Shown here: in pieces, positions 33,552 to 45,689 of the stretch
Layout of the letters: each line of letters opens with the position of its first letter
Position numbering within the stretch: position 1 is the stretch's first letter
From: Bactrocera neohumeralis
Lineage: Eukaryota; Arthropoda; Insecta; Diptera; Tephritidae
NCBI RefSeq assembly: GCF_024586455.1
Contig: NC_065921.1
Location: forward strand, 84,132,163 to 84,196,162
DNA length: 64,000 nucleotides
Direction: 5' to 3'
Position numbers and translations under genes: made by a program
The notes under the pieces: generated by a model
Told to the model about the DNA's origin: nothing
What the model saw: only the letters and a program-made list of their open reading frames with translations
Databases searched by the model: none

Positions 33552-33930
33552 CCCCGAACAAGGTATATTAAGTCGGCCACGAGTTTGTAAGAAGAAATGT
33601 TGAAAACCCGCTCAGTTTTTCAGATATCGACCTGAAATTTTACACACGTTTTTTTCTCCTCAAGAATGTGTCCATTTGTTGGAATCACAGATATCGGACC
33701 ACTATGGCATATAGCTGCCTTATAAACTGATCGATCCAAATCAAGTTCTTGTATGAAAAACTTTTTTATTTGCGAAGATATCTTCACCAAATTCAGCATG
33801 GGTTATTGTTTAAAGCAATAGCGTAGTGTCCGAAGAAACTGCTCAGATCAAGTAACTATAGCATATAGCTGTCATACAAACTGATCCTTCTTGTATTGAA
33901 ACTTTTGCATTTGTGAAGGGTATTATAGCT
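33552..33930 (-). repeat. Dispersed ~150-bp-period repeat (copy B)
   Basis: This is the same element as 27640-28018 with a few substitutions, in the right copy of the duplicated block. Confidence 0.8.
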
Positions 33931-35320
33931 TCGAAGCAGTCAAACTTAAAGTTTTTGCTGTTTTGCTCTGAGTTAACTAGAATTTAGTCGGCCATAAATT
34001 CCACAAGTTACTTAAATTGCAACAACAACTACACTTTTACTTTAAACTTCTGCACAAAGTAAATATTCAAGCGTAACTTTATTTATTGCCACCGTGCGCT
34101 TTTATTGTTTTATAAGCCGAGCGATTTAATTTGATGTCAATGCCATGCTGCTACTGTCGACTTTAGTATAGAGGAATTTGGGCAAGACAACAGCAACAAT
34201 AGCTGCTTGAAATTACAAAAGCAATTCAAGAACGACAATTGTGCCGTAAGAAAGAGTGGCACAGCCCTTGAGAAACAATCTGAGAAATACCTGAAGTGCA
34301 AAAGCAGAGCATAAGTTGCAAGCAAATGCAAACGCAAAGAAGAAGAAGAATGTGCAACAAAAGTGAATAAAGTGTTGGCATTGTTGCGCGGCACACGTGC
34401 AAAGAATAGGACGATGAAAGCAAAAACAAAAATCTTGTATGACGTTATTTAATTTTATTGCAACTAAGCTTAAGACTTGGAAGCCAAGTGTGTGTGAGAA
34501 GAGTGTGAGGTGTGTAGGTGCATTTGGAGACAGTGGTAATGACTGCCTGAATGCAACACTGCGTAAAGGTATGAATGCAACGCTGTGATAGCTGATGCAC
34601 AAATGCACCGGTAAGGTCTCGTAAACACTATATGAGGCAATAACGGTACTTTATTGTGTGGGGTTTCGGAATTTCGGCACAGCAGAGGGCTTTAGCGTTT
34701 GCGTAAATTAAATTTTTCCGTTCATCACCGCGTTGTCAAAAAATGCCAAGTATTTTACTTGCGTAGCAAATGGAGTGCCAGAGAAAACTTTAGCGAAAAA
34801 ATTAAAGTAGAAAGAAGAAGAAGCACATGGCATTGTTTATAAGAGATCGCTCGAAAAAACTGCGCGTCTTGGCGGCAAATTCCCAAGCTGTAAGCAGTGC
34901 AAAAAATGAAATCAAAGTAAGCTCTGCGGCTGCAGTGTGCCAGGACACATACTGCCGGCAAAGACGCGTCTCACGAACTTTATGCGCCTATGACTAGCGG
35001 CTCCATTAGCGACATGCGGCGACTTATATGCGAAAAGTACTCATGTGCCATGGCGGCACAGCGTGCTTGGGCGCGTGTGTGTGCCTAGAAAAGTAGTTGA
35101 GAACGTGACGCTTCATGTGAAATGGTCGCTGTGCTTTCGAAATCTGTCAACTCCATGGTATAATGTGGCTCTCCAGTTGCGTGACAAGTAATAAAAGCTT
35201 GGCTGTGTCAGCTGAAGATGCCATTGTAACTGAGTACCAAACGGCTGCATTTTGCAAGGACGAGACAAATGATGTGGAAAAGTGACTAATGAGCAACACC
35301 TGAGGCATTTGCTTTCCATA
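33931..35320. other. No gene recognised; duplicated non-coding DNA (copy B)
   Basis: It matches 28019-29417. The 131-codon minus frame at 34213-34608 exists only because of an indel relative to copy A. Confidence 0.5.
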
Positions 35321-35328
35321 AATGTATG

Positions 35329-35334
<6 letters not shown>

Positions 35335-35366
<32 letters not shown>
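35335..35366. repeat. TA microsatellite at the empty site of the Tc1-like element
   Basis: A run of TATATA lies where copy A carries the Tc1-like element. TA is the target of Tc1 elements, so such a run makes a natural landing place. Confidence 0.85.
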
Positions 35367-35372
<6 letters not shown>

Positions 35373-35715
35373 CATTTGTATATACATACATGTATTTTGA
35401 ACCTTCTTCCTAGTTTAGTATAGGTTATATGTGTAGGCTTTGTTTAACTGAAATCAGTAATGGGAAGGTGAGTGAATATATTTTACGATGAGAGCGGAAG
35501 TTGCTAGACGGATCTTCAGAAATGTATGCAAAAATTCCACTAACAGACCAAATTTTTAAATTTCACCAGTTTGAAGTAAACTCCAAACGAAGTCTCTTTT
35601 TTGAAACTCAATATCTTTTTATTATTTTTATTTCATAAACCGGACAAGAATTGCAACCAAAAGTATTTTTTTAATGAAATCTCTAAAGTCAGCTTCATTT
35701 CCCTGCTTACTTAGT

Positions 35716-36350
35716 TTAGCGCCAGATTGAGGCGAAGTCTGAGTAATCCCAATGAAGCATTACCTCTACGGGATTAAACCATCCGTAGTCCTGGATGGCT
35801 TTGTTTGCGGAGAGAGTAAGGAAGTCATTGGTTGGTTTGCTTTGCTGACGAGAGGTATTTGGAAAAAGGTGGAAACTCTCAACAAAGGTAGTGTTTTGAC
35901 TCTACGAAAGCATAGTCAGGACAATATTGTTCTATGGTGTATTCGTCTGGTTGAGGGCGATCAAAAATGCTAGACTTGACAAGAAGCTTAAACGTGTCCA
36001 AAGAGTGGCATCTCTGAAGCACTGTGGACTACACTAGCAATATCATTTAAAGGCATCTAACACATAGCACCGCCAGTGCATAGTTCCGATTATGTGTTCT
36101 AAGGCTCTGGGAAGCTGGGTATATGAAGGGGTCCGAAGAAGGATACGCCGAAATTCTCTCTTCCTTCAACTGCAGTTCTGAAATTTGGATCACTGCGTCA
36201 CAGACGTTACTCGTGGGGAATATGTGGGTAGAGAGTGGTCGTTGAAGAAGATGCGCAGTAACCGATAGGTCGATGCTAGGGGAAACGGTTCAATAGGTTT
36301 AATATAAGAAGCTATCCGTCAATCTTAGCCTTAGGCTAGCAGACCACTGC
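35716..36350. other. Unrecognised GC-richer segment (copy B)
   Basis: The counterpart of 31441-32064. The 73-codon frame at 35752-35973 is the longest; in copy A it is disrupted by indels. No domain recognised. Confidence 0.4.
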
Positions 36351-36394
36351 ATTGTTTTTCAGACAAAAGTGGCCGATATTAAGATGGTAAGAAG

Positions 36395-37140
36395 GTAGAC
36401 GCAGTGCTACGAAGTGCAGCTTTTTTCAGGGAGGTATGTATTCACTCACTAGCTGTACGTTCAAAGCTAGTCAAGGAGTTTGTGTTCTCCTAAGAAATAG
36501 CAAGAAACTACCTCATCATCACACATGTTGCTTGCTGACAACTGCAAAGTCGATAAGCTAGCCAGTGGAGGCACCCTTGTTTCGTTTATATCGAAATGGG
36601 ACCAAGTTGGATCTCTAATTGCGCCTTGCTTTCAAGCACTGAACCAATAGTGCTCTCGTAGCAGACACCGGTCGAGGACTAACTCTTGAGCAACTGCGAG
36701 AACCTTAGAACGCAGGAAATTTACCGAACTACTTTACCTTAGCAAAGTTCATCTTGCTGGCATCTTAGATGTTCTTATTAGATACTGGATACTGCCCAAT
36801 AGGTATTCATGCGGTAACGCTAAAAATCTTGTCATATGCTAGTTGTCAAAGTTCTTGGGTGACGCTTGTCTCGTTCACATCGGAAAGTTGTTGGATCTCC
36901 ATTGGCGTTTTGCATTCTAGTTCTGGAACAATGAACCATGCGTGCGCTTAGCAGGTGATCGCCGACGTCATCCAGTCTTTGCAGGACTGAGGAAACATAT
37001 CGGTACTCTTAACTTCGGCGAACCAGGAGACATAGCCGAAACTGACATTGGCCGTCTCAACAAATGTTATATGACTGTGATGGGCGCTTTTTCGATTTTT
37101 AAGGGTCTTTTGATCTATTATATAGGGCTTTGGTAACACA
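36395..37140 (+). pseudogene. Non-LTR retrotransposon RNase H / C-terminal relic
   Basis: Frame-broken plus-strand sequence shows 'LAVRSKLVKEF' (matching the SLTVRSKLV block at 20895). Then comes 'SKVHLAGILDVLIRYW', a decayed form of the LVGVLTGH block, and a second partly repeated copy of that region around 36730-36960. It ends with a GDIAETDIGRLN tail (compare AGIDINRLN at 21355). This is the same LINE lineage as 20895-21395. It is heavily decayed. Confidence 0.65.
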
Positions 37141-37148
37141 ATGAACCG

Positions 37149-37212
37149 GCGTTGTTAGAAGTGGGACGTGGGGCGTTGTTAGAAGTAGGGCGTTGTTAGA
37201 AGTGGGATCGGG
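37149..37212. repeat. Three-copy ~22-bp tandem repeat
   Basis: GGCGTTGTTAGAAGTGGGA recurs three times with small changes. It lies directly after the LINE relic. Confidence 0.8.
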
Positions 37213-38929
37213 TTAAGGTCGACCTCTGAACCTAGCCTAACCCGGATGGCGTGGAAAAGCTTGACAGCATATCACCTGGGGCGATTTCTCATTAATTTTG
37301 TAGCCGTGGCTATCAAGGGAAAGAAACGGCTTACGAGGTTATAGCGATGATTTTGTATCCCGTTCATTGGGGGTGTTGTTTTACATGGCGGGTCCCAAAC
37401 CCAGCGCACAACCCTGGAGAAAGAGGTCTTCTCATTTTAGTTCTCCTTTAAAGGGCTGATTTTTGGCTACCCAGAGGATATTCGGTCTAAGACTAGAACT
37501 CCTGAGTTGCTTGAGCCATTTGTACAAGAATCGTTTCTGGCTACTCTCCAGTGAGTGGCGCTCAGAGTTGTTTTAATTCATTCAAAATTGATAGTATGTA
37601 AATTTAATCATTTAACTCAAACGAACTCGATTACTGCAATTATTATTAAATTACTCAACGTAATTCCGCCATTAAATAAACCATTTCGTAGGCATTTCCA
37701 AATGTCGCGTACTTCGCAAACAAAAATGGACAAGTGAAACACTTCCTTTACAACAACACAAGCAGCATCGGTATCGCTTTGGGCGATGAATTCGAAGCAA
37801 GGCAAATGCAATTTCGCATTCATCAAAATCTCATAATTATTTTGCACTAATTAGCTCATGTCGTAGCTGTCGTCGGCATTGTTGTTGGGGAGTTCGTAAT
37901 AAGTTTACAAGCATTATGCATCACGTGAGTCGTTGAGTGATATTTTTTATGGTTGGCGCACAATATTCTTACGTTTCTTCTTGCTGATTGGCTTGTGAAT
38001 TCTAATTATGAATGAGTGTCTGCATAAAAGATCTTGCTGTATGCTGTCATCGGAGTTAATCTACTTGTATATAGATCTGCATTTATTTACGTTTGGTTTT
38101 TGTTAGTGTATGGTTTTGCGTCTCCCCTTTTTAATTAAGCATTTGCTTCATGCGTGTTGTTGCTATGTTATTGCATTTGTTTTTGTTATTTCCATCAGCG
38201 CTTTTGCGCTACATTTCGGCGTTGTCTTCCTGGAAATGCCTCGGCAGTCGTCTTCATTCATTTGATGCGGCGGGCAGGAGATGCGTGTATATGTAAGTGC
38301 AGACGTATGTATGTGTGTATGTAGCTACACCGACGTACGAGGTAACAGCAGCGCCCGGGGCACATGGAGTGCCTAATTTAGTTAGTGAAATTGACAGATG
38401 TCATTGCAAGAGCTGCGTCGAAAAATAATTTATGTTGCTTGCGTGCTTGTTTGTTCTTGTTGTTTTTTATTGCTTCTTTCCATTTCATTCTCTCTCTTCG
38501 CTCTCTCTGTGTTTTGTAATTGTCTATTTTTGGTATATCTGTGCTTTATATTAATTTCCATTTGTATTTATGTGTACGTTTACTCAGCCAATATGGAGTC
38601 TCGAATTATTTTTGGAAAGGTGAAAGGCTTAAATAGAGCAGAAAAACGGCATAAATTTGAATTTTTATCTATACTCGTAAGATATAAGAATGTGGGCGCT
38701 TGTTTTGTGATATAAGTGAGGTTATTTGCATTTGAAATTCTACTGAAAGGTCTTTGATTTCTTTTTTAAGTCACATATTTCACGTTAGAATGACCAAAAA
38801 GTATAAGGTCACAGTAACATGTGACTCAGTTTTCATTAATAATTTTCTAAGATCTAAGCGTTAAGAGATCTCTGATACTCGTTTGTAAATTTCAAAAAAT
38901 CTCGAGACCCAGGATTAATTATTGGATAT
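37213..38929. other. No gene recognised; GC-richer, possibly LINE-derived start
   Basis: To about 37560 the sequence is GC-richer and resembles non-LTR element leader sequence, but I could not place a domain. From 37560 on it is ordinary AT-rich DNA with TGT and GTAT microsatellites. The 105-codon frame at 38398-38715 has no known domain. Confidence 0.35.
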
Positions 38930-39770
38930 TATTCGACCAAATAGACCACGTCTAGCATGCAGTGAAGAAAATGTAGCAGCCATAGTTGAGAGTGTACACG
39001 AAGACCGTGGAAAGTAAATTGGGCACCATACGCAGCTGCTTGGACTGACGTATGGAACGACTTGAAACTAAACTGAAAGCGAACAAAAAACAGCTTCTGC
39101 AAGAACTGAAACCGCTCGACCTTCCCAAGCGACATCGCTTCGCTCTAAAGGCTCTTGAAATGTTCGAAGAAGATCCGACGTTTTCGATCCAAATTTTTTT
39201 CAGCGATGAGGCCCATTTCTGGCGCAATGTGTATATAAACAAGCAAACTTGCCACATTTGGGACAAAAAGCATCCTGAAGAGATTGAAGAGCTGCCATTT
39301 CTTCAGAAAAAACAACGGTTTGTTGTGGTTTGTGGTCCGCTTGAATCATGATAACCAACTATTTGATGCCTGAAACTGAAGCACCTGATCTCGGCGACAT
39401 TTGGTTTCAAAAAGCCGCTTTCCAAACATTGCATCAATCTTTGAATTTATTGAGAGAAGACTTCGGTGAGCAGATAATTTTACGTTTTGGGCCCGTCGAT
39501 TGGCCACTAAGATCGTTTGATATCACATCGTTAGACTTTTTCCTGTGGGGATATGTAGAGTCCAAAGTCTATGCTGACAATCCCGCGTCGATTCAGGCCT
39601 TGGAGCAAAACATCACGCATGTTATTCGCCAGTTACCAGTCGAAATGCTCTAACGAATCATCGAAAATTGGACTCTACGGATGGACCATCTGAAAGGTAG
39701 CCAACATTTGAAAGAGATAGTCTTCAAAAAATAAATGCCCTTTCTCTCTCCCTATTTCGAATGAAAATAA
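38930..39770 (+). pseudogene. DDE_3-type Tc1/mariner transposase, internally deleted
   Basis: Order on the plus strand: 'RPNRPRLACSEENVAAIVESV' (linker after the first DNA-binding domain), 'LLGLTYGT' (second helix-turn-helix), a stretch with ALKALEMFEEDPTFSIQIFFSDEAHFW (first catalytic Asp kept; part of frame 39052-39351), CHIWDKKHP, a deletion of the WC.LW..GVIGPYFF region, then DLGDIWFQKAAF (the second Asp, normally QQDGA, is lost). FGPVDWPLRSFDITSLDFFLWGYVESKVYAD follows (frame 39348-39653; third acidic residue region). Frameshifts at about 39050 and 39345 and the loss of the second Asp make it inactive. It ends IIENWTLRMDHLK near 39690. Confidence 0.9.
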
Positions 39771-40749
39771 ATATTTACCATTAAATTTGAAGTTTCTGTG
39801 TTTTTCATTAAAAAAGTAGGAATGTAAGTTCATTTGCAGTGCGATGATTTTGCGAAGACTAATAATATTGTCTAATGATTAATGTCTGTCACCCGAGGCT
39901 TATGCAGTTGGTTATAATATTTTGAGAAAGAGTTGCTGCATGAGGCAAAGACAGAGAAGGAGCAAATGTGGAGAGGAAGAAAAATTTGTGCGAGATTTTG
40001 TATTTTGTAAACGTAAAAATATTGCTGATATTATATACTTATTTTATTCTTATATAAGTAAAATTTAGTAGAACTAAATTAGTAAGAAAATATTTACTAG
40101 TCTTGAAATAAAAAAGAAAGATTGAAGAAAAATTTTTATTCAGAAAATGTTAGAATATTTTCTATGCGGTAACTATAATTATATAGCTTTCTAGAATACC
40201 AAAAAAAAATAATATTTATTACGATTTTCTTTATGTTTTTCCTCTAAGCCATGTGTATGAAATGTATGGTTAGGTCAGTCAACCAGCCTACACAGCAGTG
40301 AACAACAACAAACCTCATGCACTTATTACTCCATCAATTCGCTTGAAAATTTTCCTTTCATTCAACTAACAAGAAGTCAATAAACGTTTCAATATTTCCT
40401 ATTACCGTTATATACCAGCGCACATCATTCAGAATCGAAGTTTCGGGTATAGTAATAATACACACACACACACAGTTTATGTGCAAGTGTATGTCTTGCA
40501 AAGTTATTGCAACGAAAATGCATTTTTATTTGAAAATTTCGAACTTCGAATTTCGAAAAGTTGCTTTTGAGTATTTATAGTGGTAAATATAATGCGAGAG
40601 AGCGCAGGCGCTTTTTTGAAGAGAGAGTGTAGCGGTCGCTGAGCGTATGAGTAAGTGTTTTGGCAATACGGGGATATTTTCTTTAAACTAGTGGGACATT
40701 TTTTATATTGAATAAAGTAAAATACTAAAAGAAGATAAAAATAAAAATG
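39771..40749. other. No gene recognised
   Basis: AT-rich spacer with a CACACA run near 40462-40474. Confidence 0.4.

Positions 40750-40843
<94 letters not shown>
40750..40843. repeat. (TAA)n microsatellite, about 31 units
   Basis: Nearly pure TAA triplets. The long minus-strand frames of poly-tyrosine and poly-leucine that cross it are artefacts of the repeat. Confidence 0.97.
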
Positions 40844-40846
<3 letters not shown>

Positions 40847-40879
40847 TAATGTAATAATAATAAAAATACTGATACCAAA

Positions 40880-41350
40880 ATTCAAATGAGAAAAAAAACA
40901 AGAAAAAACGTTAACTTCGCCTTTTTTTTTGATTTTGATTAGCCAGTTTGTATGACAGCTAGATGCTATAGTTATCCGATCTGAACAATTTCTTCGTAAA
41001 TTGTGCAAATGTCTCCAATTATAATTCATACCAAATTTCATAAAGATATTTTGTCAAATAAAAAAGTTTCCCATACAAGCACTTGATTCCGATCGTTCAG
41101 TTTGCATGGCAGCTATATTTTATAGTAGCCCGATTTAGACAATTTTTTCGGAAATTATAGAAATGCCTTCCATTATAATCCTTGTCAAATTTCTTGAAGA
41201 TATCTTGTCAAATAAAAGAGTTTTCTATACAAGTACTTGATTAAGATCGTTCAGTTTGTATGACAGCTATAAGCTATATTTGTCCGATATCGACGATTTT
41301 AACAAATAAGCAGCTTCTTTGTGAGAAAAGTACTTGTGAAAAATTTCAGA
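40880..41350 (+). repeat. Dispersed ~154-bp-period repeat, three units
   Basis: It starts AACAAGAAAAAACGTTAACTT. CAGCTA/CAGCTAG words lie at 40956, 41110 and 41264, exactly 154 bp apart. Each unit also has TTTCATAAAGATAT-like and TTGTCAAATAAAA words. It ends with the GAGCAGCTTCTTGGTGAGAAAA-type tail near 41310, here diverged. Confidence 0.9.
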
Positions 41351-42570
41351 CCAATTTGAGTGAAAGATTTCGGTAATTTGGCGGAAATGAAAAATATGCA
41401 ACCTCTACGCTTCCACTTCTCCCGCCCGGCGATTGGCTTATGAGCGTGTATAAGTAATTTGACTTCACTCAATAATTGATTGTTGTTTGATTAATTTGTC
41501 AAATCAAGCGACGACCACTTCAAGGAAATAATGCTGACACTGACAGTTGCAAATGATCGAAATTTTCAGTTGACATTCGTAAACGTTTCCAATCAAAAGC
41601 AATAATCACAACAAACACACGTGCAACAACAAGCGAAAACAGTACTAAATTAACTGCTTTAAATGTGTGCACTCGCCGACCCTTCTACATAATCTTGTAC
41701 AAAGCTAACAGCAACAAGAGTGTATAGCATAAAATCAATAAGTTTCCAAAGGGAGCTAGTACAACAACAACAAACAACACGTAACATCTAGCAATTACAG
41801 CAATTAATGCCAGCAACAACAAAAACAAATCATTCACTGCTTGTAGTAAGCACCCACGCACACAAGCAAACTAACGGCACATTAAACTTAACAAAACAAT
41901 TATTGCGTGTACAACAACAACAACGTAAGTAAGAAACAGAGTCGAAAAAGAAGTGCAAATCGGCAAGTCTGCATACATTTGTTGTATTAGTAGTGTTAGT
42001 TTTTGTAGTTGCTGTTGTTGTAATGTAGCGCAACATGCTGGTGCATCGAATTTCAATTGGAGCAACAACCTGATTGCCTGTTTAAACATTTAAGCGGTTT
42101 AATTGTGGCAATTCAATTAAGTGCCACGAAAATGGCGCAACAAGCAGAATTGTGAGAAATGGCAATAGAAAGCAAATGCATACATACATATATATATTTA
42201 TAACGGTGTAAATGATATGTGTGTGGGTGGGTGTATTAAGTTTAGTAGTAGGGTTGTACTTAAGGCCTTTTGTGGTTGAAAATATAACCTTAAAGTAATT
42301 TAAATAATTATTTTGAGTTCAAGTTTTTTGGTCTTGAAAATTTTTGAGACATTTTAGAAATTCGCTGAAGAAAAGTCTATTTTATGATGTTGAAAATATT
42401 TTCTAGTATTTTTTTTATTTATAAATATGTTAATTTTTGAAATTTTGGTTAGTTGATTTTTTTTTTAATTTTAACAATATAAAGCCAAAATTTATTATAA
42501 TTTTAGAAGTTTTTAACTTTAAAGGGTTTTATACTGCAATCCGCCTTGAAATATGCTAAAAAATCAAGAT
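41351..42570. other. No gene recognised; CAACAA-rich DNA
   Basis: CAACAACAA and TTGTTG tracts at 41750-42050 give short overlapping frames. The rest is AT-rich. No domain seen. Confidence 0.4.
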
Positions 42571-42870
42571 TCAGACTAAAAATTATAGCAGAAAGTTGTA
42601 AAGAGACCTACCACAAAGCTTAAGCAGCTTTGTGTCCAATATGTCAGTCATTCAGAGCTGACAATATACCGCCCAAAAGTATGCTTAGAATTTCAAAAAA
42701 AATTCCGCCTGCAACATCTATAGAATCAGACTAAAAATTATAGCTTAAAGAGAGACCTAGCACAAAGCTCTTCTTAAGCTTCCAATCCAATCTGTCAGCC
42801 AAAGTAATACTCACAACTAACATAATACCACCTAAAAGTATGCTTCGAATTTCGAAAACGTTTTTAGCAT
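42571..42870. repeat. Two-copy ~155-bp tandem duplication
   Basis: TCAGACTAAAAATTATAGC occurs at 42571 and 42726, and CCTAAAAGTATGCTT-like words close each copy. The copies have diverged by many substitutions. Confidence 0.8.
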
Positions 42871-42882
42871 TTATTTGATATG

Positions 42883-43029
42883 TATTAGAGCGGGTCGATT
42901 TACAGGAAGTCAAAAAAATTGTGTATACATTTTGAACAACTTTGCCTAAGACTTTGGGTCTAAAACCGGTTTCGAGCGAGCGATTTTCTATGCATGTTGC
43001 AAGAAAATAAAAATCGACCCGCTCTAATA
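42883..43029. mobile_element. 147-bp MITE with perfect 19-bp terminal inverted repeats
   Basis: TATTAGAGCGGGTCGATTT at 42883-42901 is matched by its exact complement at 43011-43029. The interior is 109 bp and non-coding. The outer TA of each end may be the target duplication (the inner element would then start TTAGAGC), as expected for Tc1/mariner-driven MITEs. A similar word, GGTCGATTTGA, occurs near 58329. Confidence 0.92.
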
Positions 43030-43766
43030 TGTAAGTATATGTATGTATGAACGCTTTGGTACGAATTCTTAACCAAGAGTAATTGGCTTCCAAAATTAAA
43101 AATGTCGTTTTCAGATTTGGTGAGCAAACCTTCTCAGAAACGATAAGATCGATCGATATAAAATATTTACATGACCTTCTTAAGGACTTACATGGGTTTA
43201 CGGGTTTCAAAATAATAACCTCTAGAATATTGTCCTAAATTTTCAAAATGATCCGAGTAATTGTTTCGGAGATACAGCCTTGAGAACTTATGCACTGGAG
43301 GCTAGCTAGTCTAAGACTTAACTAACTTACTATGGTAATTTAATCAAAGTGTGATATAGCTTAATAAAAAAATATATTTTCGCTGCTTAAAAATATATTT
43401 GTATATTTCTTCCCGATAAACTATAAATATATATCATACATATATAAATTTGAATTCCCTCAAAAACATGACACATCCGAAAATAAAATAAAATATTGAC
43501 TTAAATGACCTTCTCAAGCTGCAATTCAATGTGGCTAGTATAATTACACCAATAACTGTCGCTGTCGCACATAAATTGCCTGCTATTCCAACGAACAACG
43601 GTAATTAGTGTTGGAGGCGGCCGTGGTAGACCGCTAAATTCATACAACTACAAAACTTGCCACGTGGAAACGCCCAAGTATTTTTTCTCCATATTTTTTT
43701 TAATACTTCTTTGTCACTTCGCTGACGCGTTAACTTTTTTTCCGCTGTCATTTATTTATGCCATTA
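43030..43766. other. No gene recognised
   Basis: AT-rich spacer. The 159-codon minus-strand frame that ends at 42731 crosses the MITE and the tandem duplication, so it is a by-product of repeats. Confidence 0.4.
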
Positions 43767-43837
43767 CGTAGGTTGCTATATATATTTCTGGCCTAACAAT
43801 GTAAATAGGCATATTTATCAACGAAAATGTTTTTTTT

Positions 43838-43871
<34 letters not shown>

Positions 43872-44561
43872 TTTTTGTCGATTGCTGTTTTGTTTCGGGC
43901 TCAGATGCATAGATCCATGATTCGTCGCCTGTGACGATCTTATAAACGTCTTTTGAAGCACCGCGATCATATTTTTCGCCATCACACGAGCCTTTTTTGA
44001 GCGATTGTCAAATTGTGCGGGATCCAACGAGAACAAACCTTTTTTACGGCCAGGTGTTCATGCAATACCGAATGCATGCTGGTGGGAGAAATGCATAGGC
44101 ATGCCTCTATCTGAAGGTATGTTACATGACGGTCTTGCATTATCAGTTCACGTACGGCATCGCTGTTTTCTGGCACAACGGCTGGTTTTGGACGGCCTTC
44201 ACGGAATTCTTCTTAGAGCGAGCGTCGGCCACGATTGAATTCGTTGTACTAGTTTTTCGGAGTGCTATAGGATGGTGCTTCATAGCCATACAAAGATTTT
44301 AGTTCATCGATGCACTCTTGTCGCGATAATCCACGTCGAAAGTTGTGAAAAATGATCGCACGAAAATGTTCACGAGTTAATTCCATTTTTTGGCCGAGAT
44401 GAATTTTTTAATTCCCTGTAAATAAAACAATTCACGATTAAATGACAAAACGTTCTGACTGATGTTATGCTAAAAAATGTCAAACTTTCCAATGGAAATG
44501 TCAGATTGCACCTGGCAACACTTAGTGTTGCCCTAGGCCAGAATATATATAGCAGCCCTCG
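43767..44561 (-). mobile_element. Internally deleted lineage-2 mariner with both terminal repeats
   Basis: It is flanked by TA on both sides (43765-43766 and 44562-44563). The ends read CG(T/A)(A/G)GG(T/C)TGCTATATATATT-CTGGCCTA in inverted orientation, a full pair of terminal repeats. Inside, the minus strand keeps the 5' leader and the transposase N-terminal half (start at 44386). It then jumps, at a run of about 30 Ts (43841-43870), to the 3' end. The catalytic core is gone, so this is a non-autonomous derivative of about 795 bp that a related transposase could still recognise. Confidence 0.93.
43880..44386 (-). pseudogene. Mariner transposase N-terminal half (lineage 2)
   Basis: It starts ELTREHFRAIIFHNF and runs to TGDESWIYA and ETKQQ, as in 23173-23708. 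Two or more frameshifts (near 44220 and 44030) split it. In the region of WCKEMLKKYDRG a small deletion has occurred. The protein is non-functional. Confidence 0.87.
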
Positions 44562-44563
44562 TA

Positions 44564-45689
44564 AAAGAATCTTTTTTCATATCGTTGAACTTATTTGGCG
44601 TTAAATACGAGACACAAATGCCATTCAATCGTATCTGAATATGGTTATGTGAGTATGAGTAATTTCGGTATCCAAGGTAGCTCCATGTTCTTCTACACAG
44701 TTTATGTATCAGTGATTCATATTCGTCCTATAAGTACACAATGTGAATATATAAGTGTGTTCGGGTAACTGTAAATTTGTCTATTTTATTGTCGCTTTCA
44801 GTCCCTTTTAGTATTACTGTCGTGGGTGGCAAGCAGTTAGTTTACTATAAAAAAGTTTTGAACTTTATTTGTCTCCGCAAAGTGTTCTTTAATTATGAGC
44901 ATTTAACTTGTCAGGCATGGCAGAGGAAGGGTTGGAGAGCATGTGTAATTGCTATAAGCTTTTTATTGCTTCCGTAATTATTGGAGTTGCATAGGTTTGT
45001 CTCGTTGATATCTGAGTGCTAAGAGGAATAGGAATTCAAATAAAGTTCATAAAGAATAATTATAAAGTGCTAATTAAACATATTTAAAAAAATCTTAAGA
45101 AATGACTGTTCTGGCTGAGACTAAATATAATAATAAAGAACGTGTTATGATAGCAATGTTTCAACTGTTTATGCTGACTGGTAGATCTGTCTACTTGATT
45201 TAGATATTAAGACTAATGCGGTTAAGGCAAGCAGAGAGAATTCTCTAACCTTTGGAAAAGCTTAAAGTTCTTAGCACCTAGGATTCAAAAAACTTCACTC
45301 TAACTACTGAGGGGGTAAAAGCTTCCGAAAGCTTAGCTTTTTTTTGTTATCCTAAACCTATACAAACTGAGAAGCTTTCAAAGATGCTAGTAAATTATAT
45401 GAAATTCTACCAAAATTTATTCTTATGATTTAATTTATTTGAAAATGGTTGCAGATCCTATCTAGAACATTGAGATATGCCCAAAAAATAGTAACGAGAC
45501 CGATGGTCTCTCGTTTACCTTTCCTACCCTCAATCCGGAAACGATTTAGTACCTAAGAACAAATTTAGACTTTATAATAAAATTGAAATAAACCATAAAC
45601 GTTCTTAGCACGTGGTATATATATCAATAATTAAAGAAACGTAGGTTATAGGAGTTCCTCTTTGGTACCATCTTTGAACCCAGTATCTC
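44564..45689. other. No gene recognised
   Basis: AT-rich intergenic or intronic DNA. The GAGACC...GGTCTC palindrome near 45500 is short and isolated. Confidence 0.4.

Larger units (their letters stand above)
32165..36350. repeat. Right copy (B) of the duplicated block
   Basis: The block begins at once after the gap, inside the same LINE relic (matching 26915 on), and follows copy A to about 36350. Differences are a ~400-bp deletion at 32296, the 1.06-kb insertion at 32359-33418, no Tc1-like element, and a TA microsatellite at 35335-35366. Single-base differences are few. The order 'end of copy A, gap, start of copy B inside the repeat' is what two overlapping haplotype contigs joined by a scaffolder look like. 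Confidence 0.92.

Noticed and set aside
34213..34608. 131-codon minus-strand frame in copy B
   Set aside because: The matching copy A sequence breaks it with small indels, which speaks against coding constraint.
40504..41041. Minus-strand frames with poly-tyrosine and poly-leucine
   Set aside because: They are translations of the (TAA)n microsatellite at 40750-40843.
42731..43210. 159-codon minus-strand frame
   Set aside because: It crosses the MITE at 42883-43029 and part of the 155-bp duplication, so its length is an accident of repeats.
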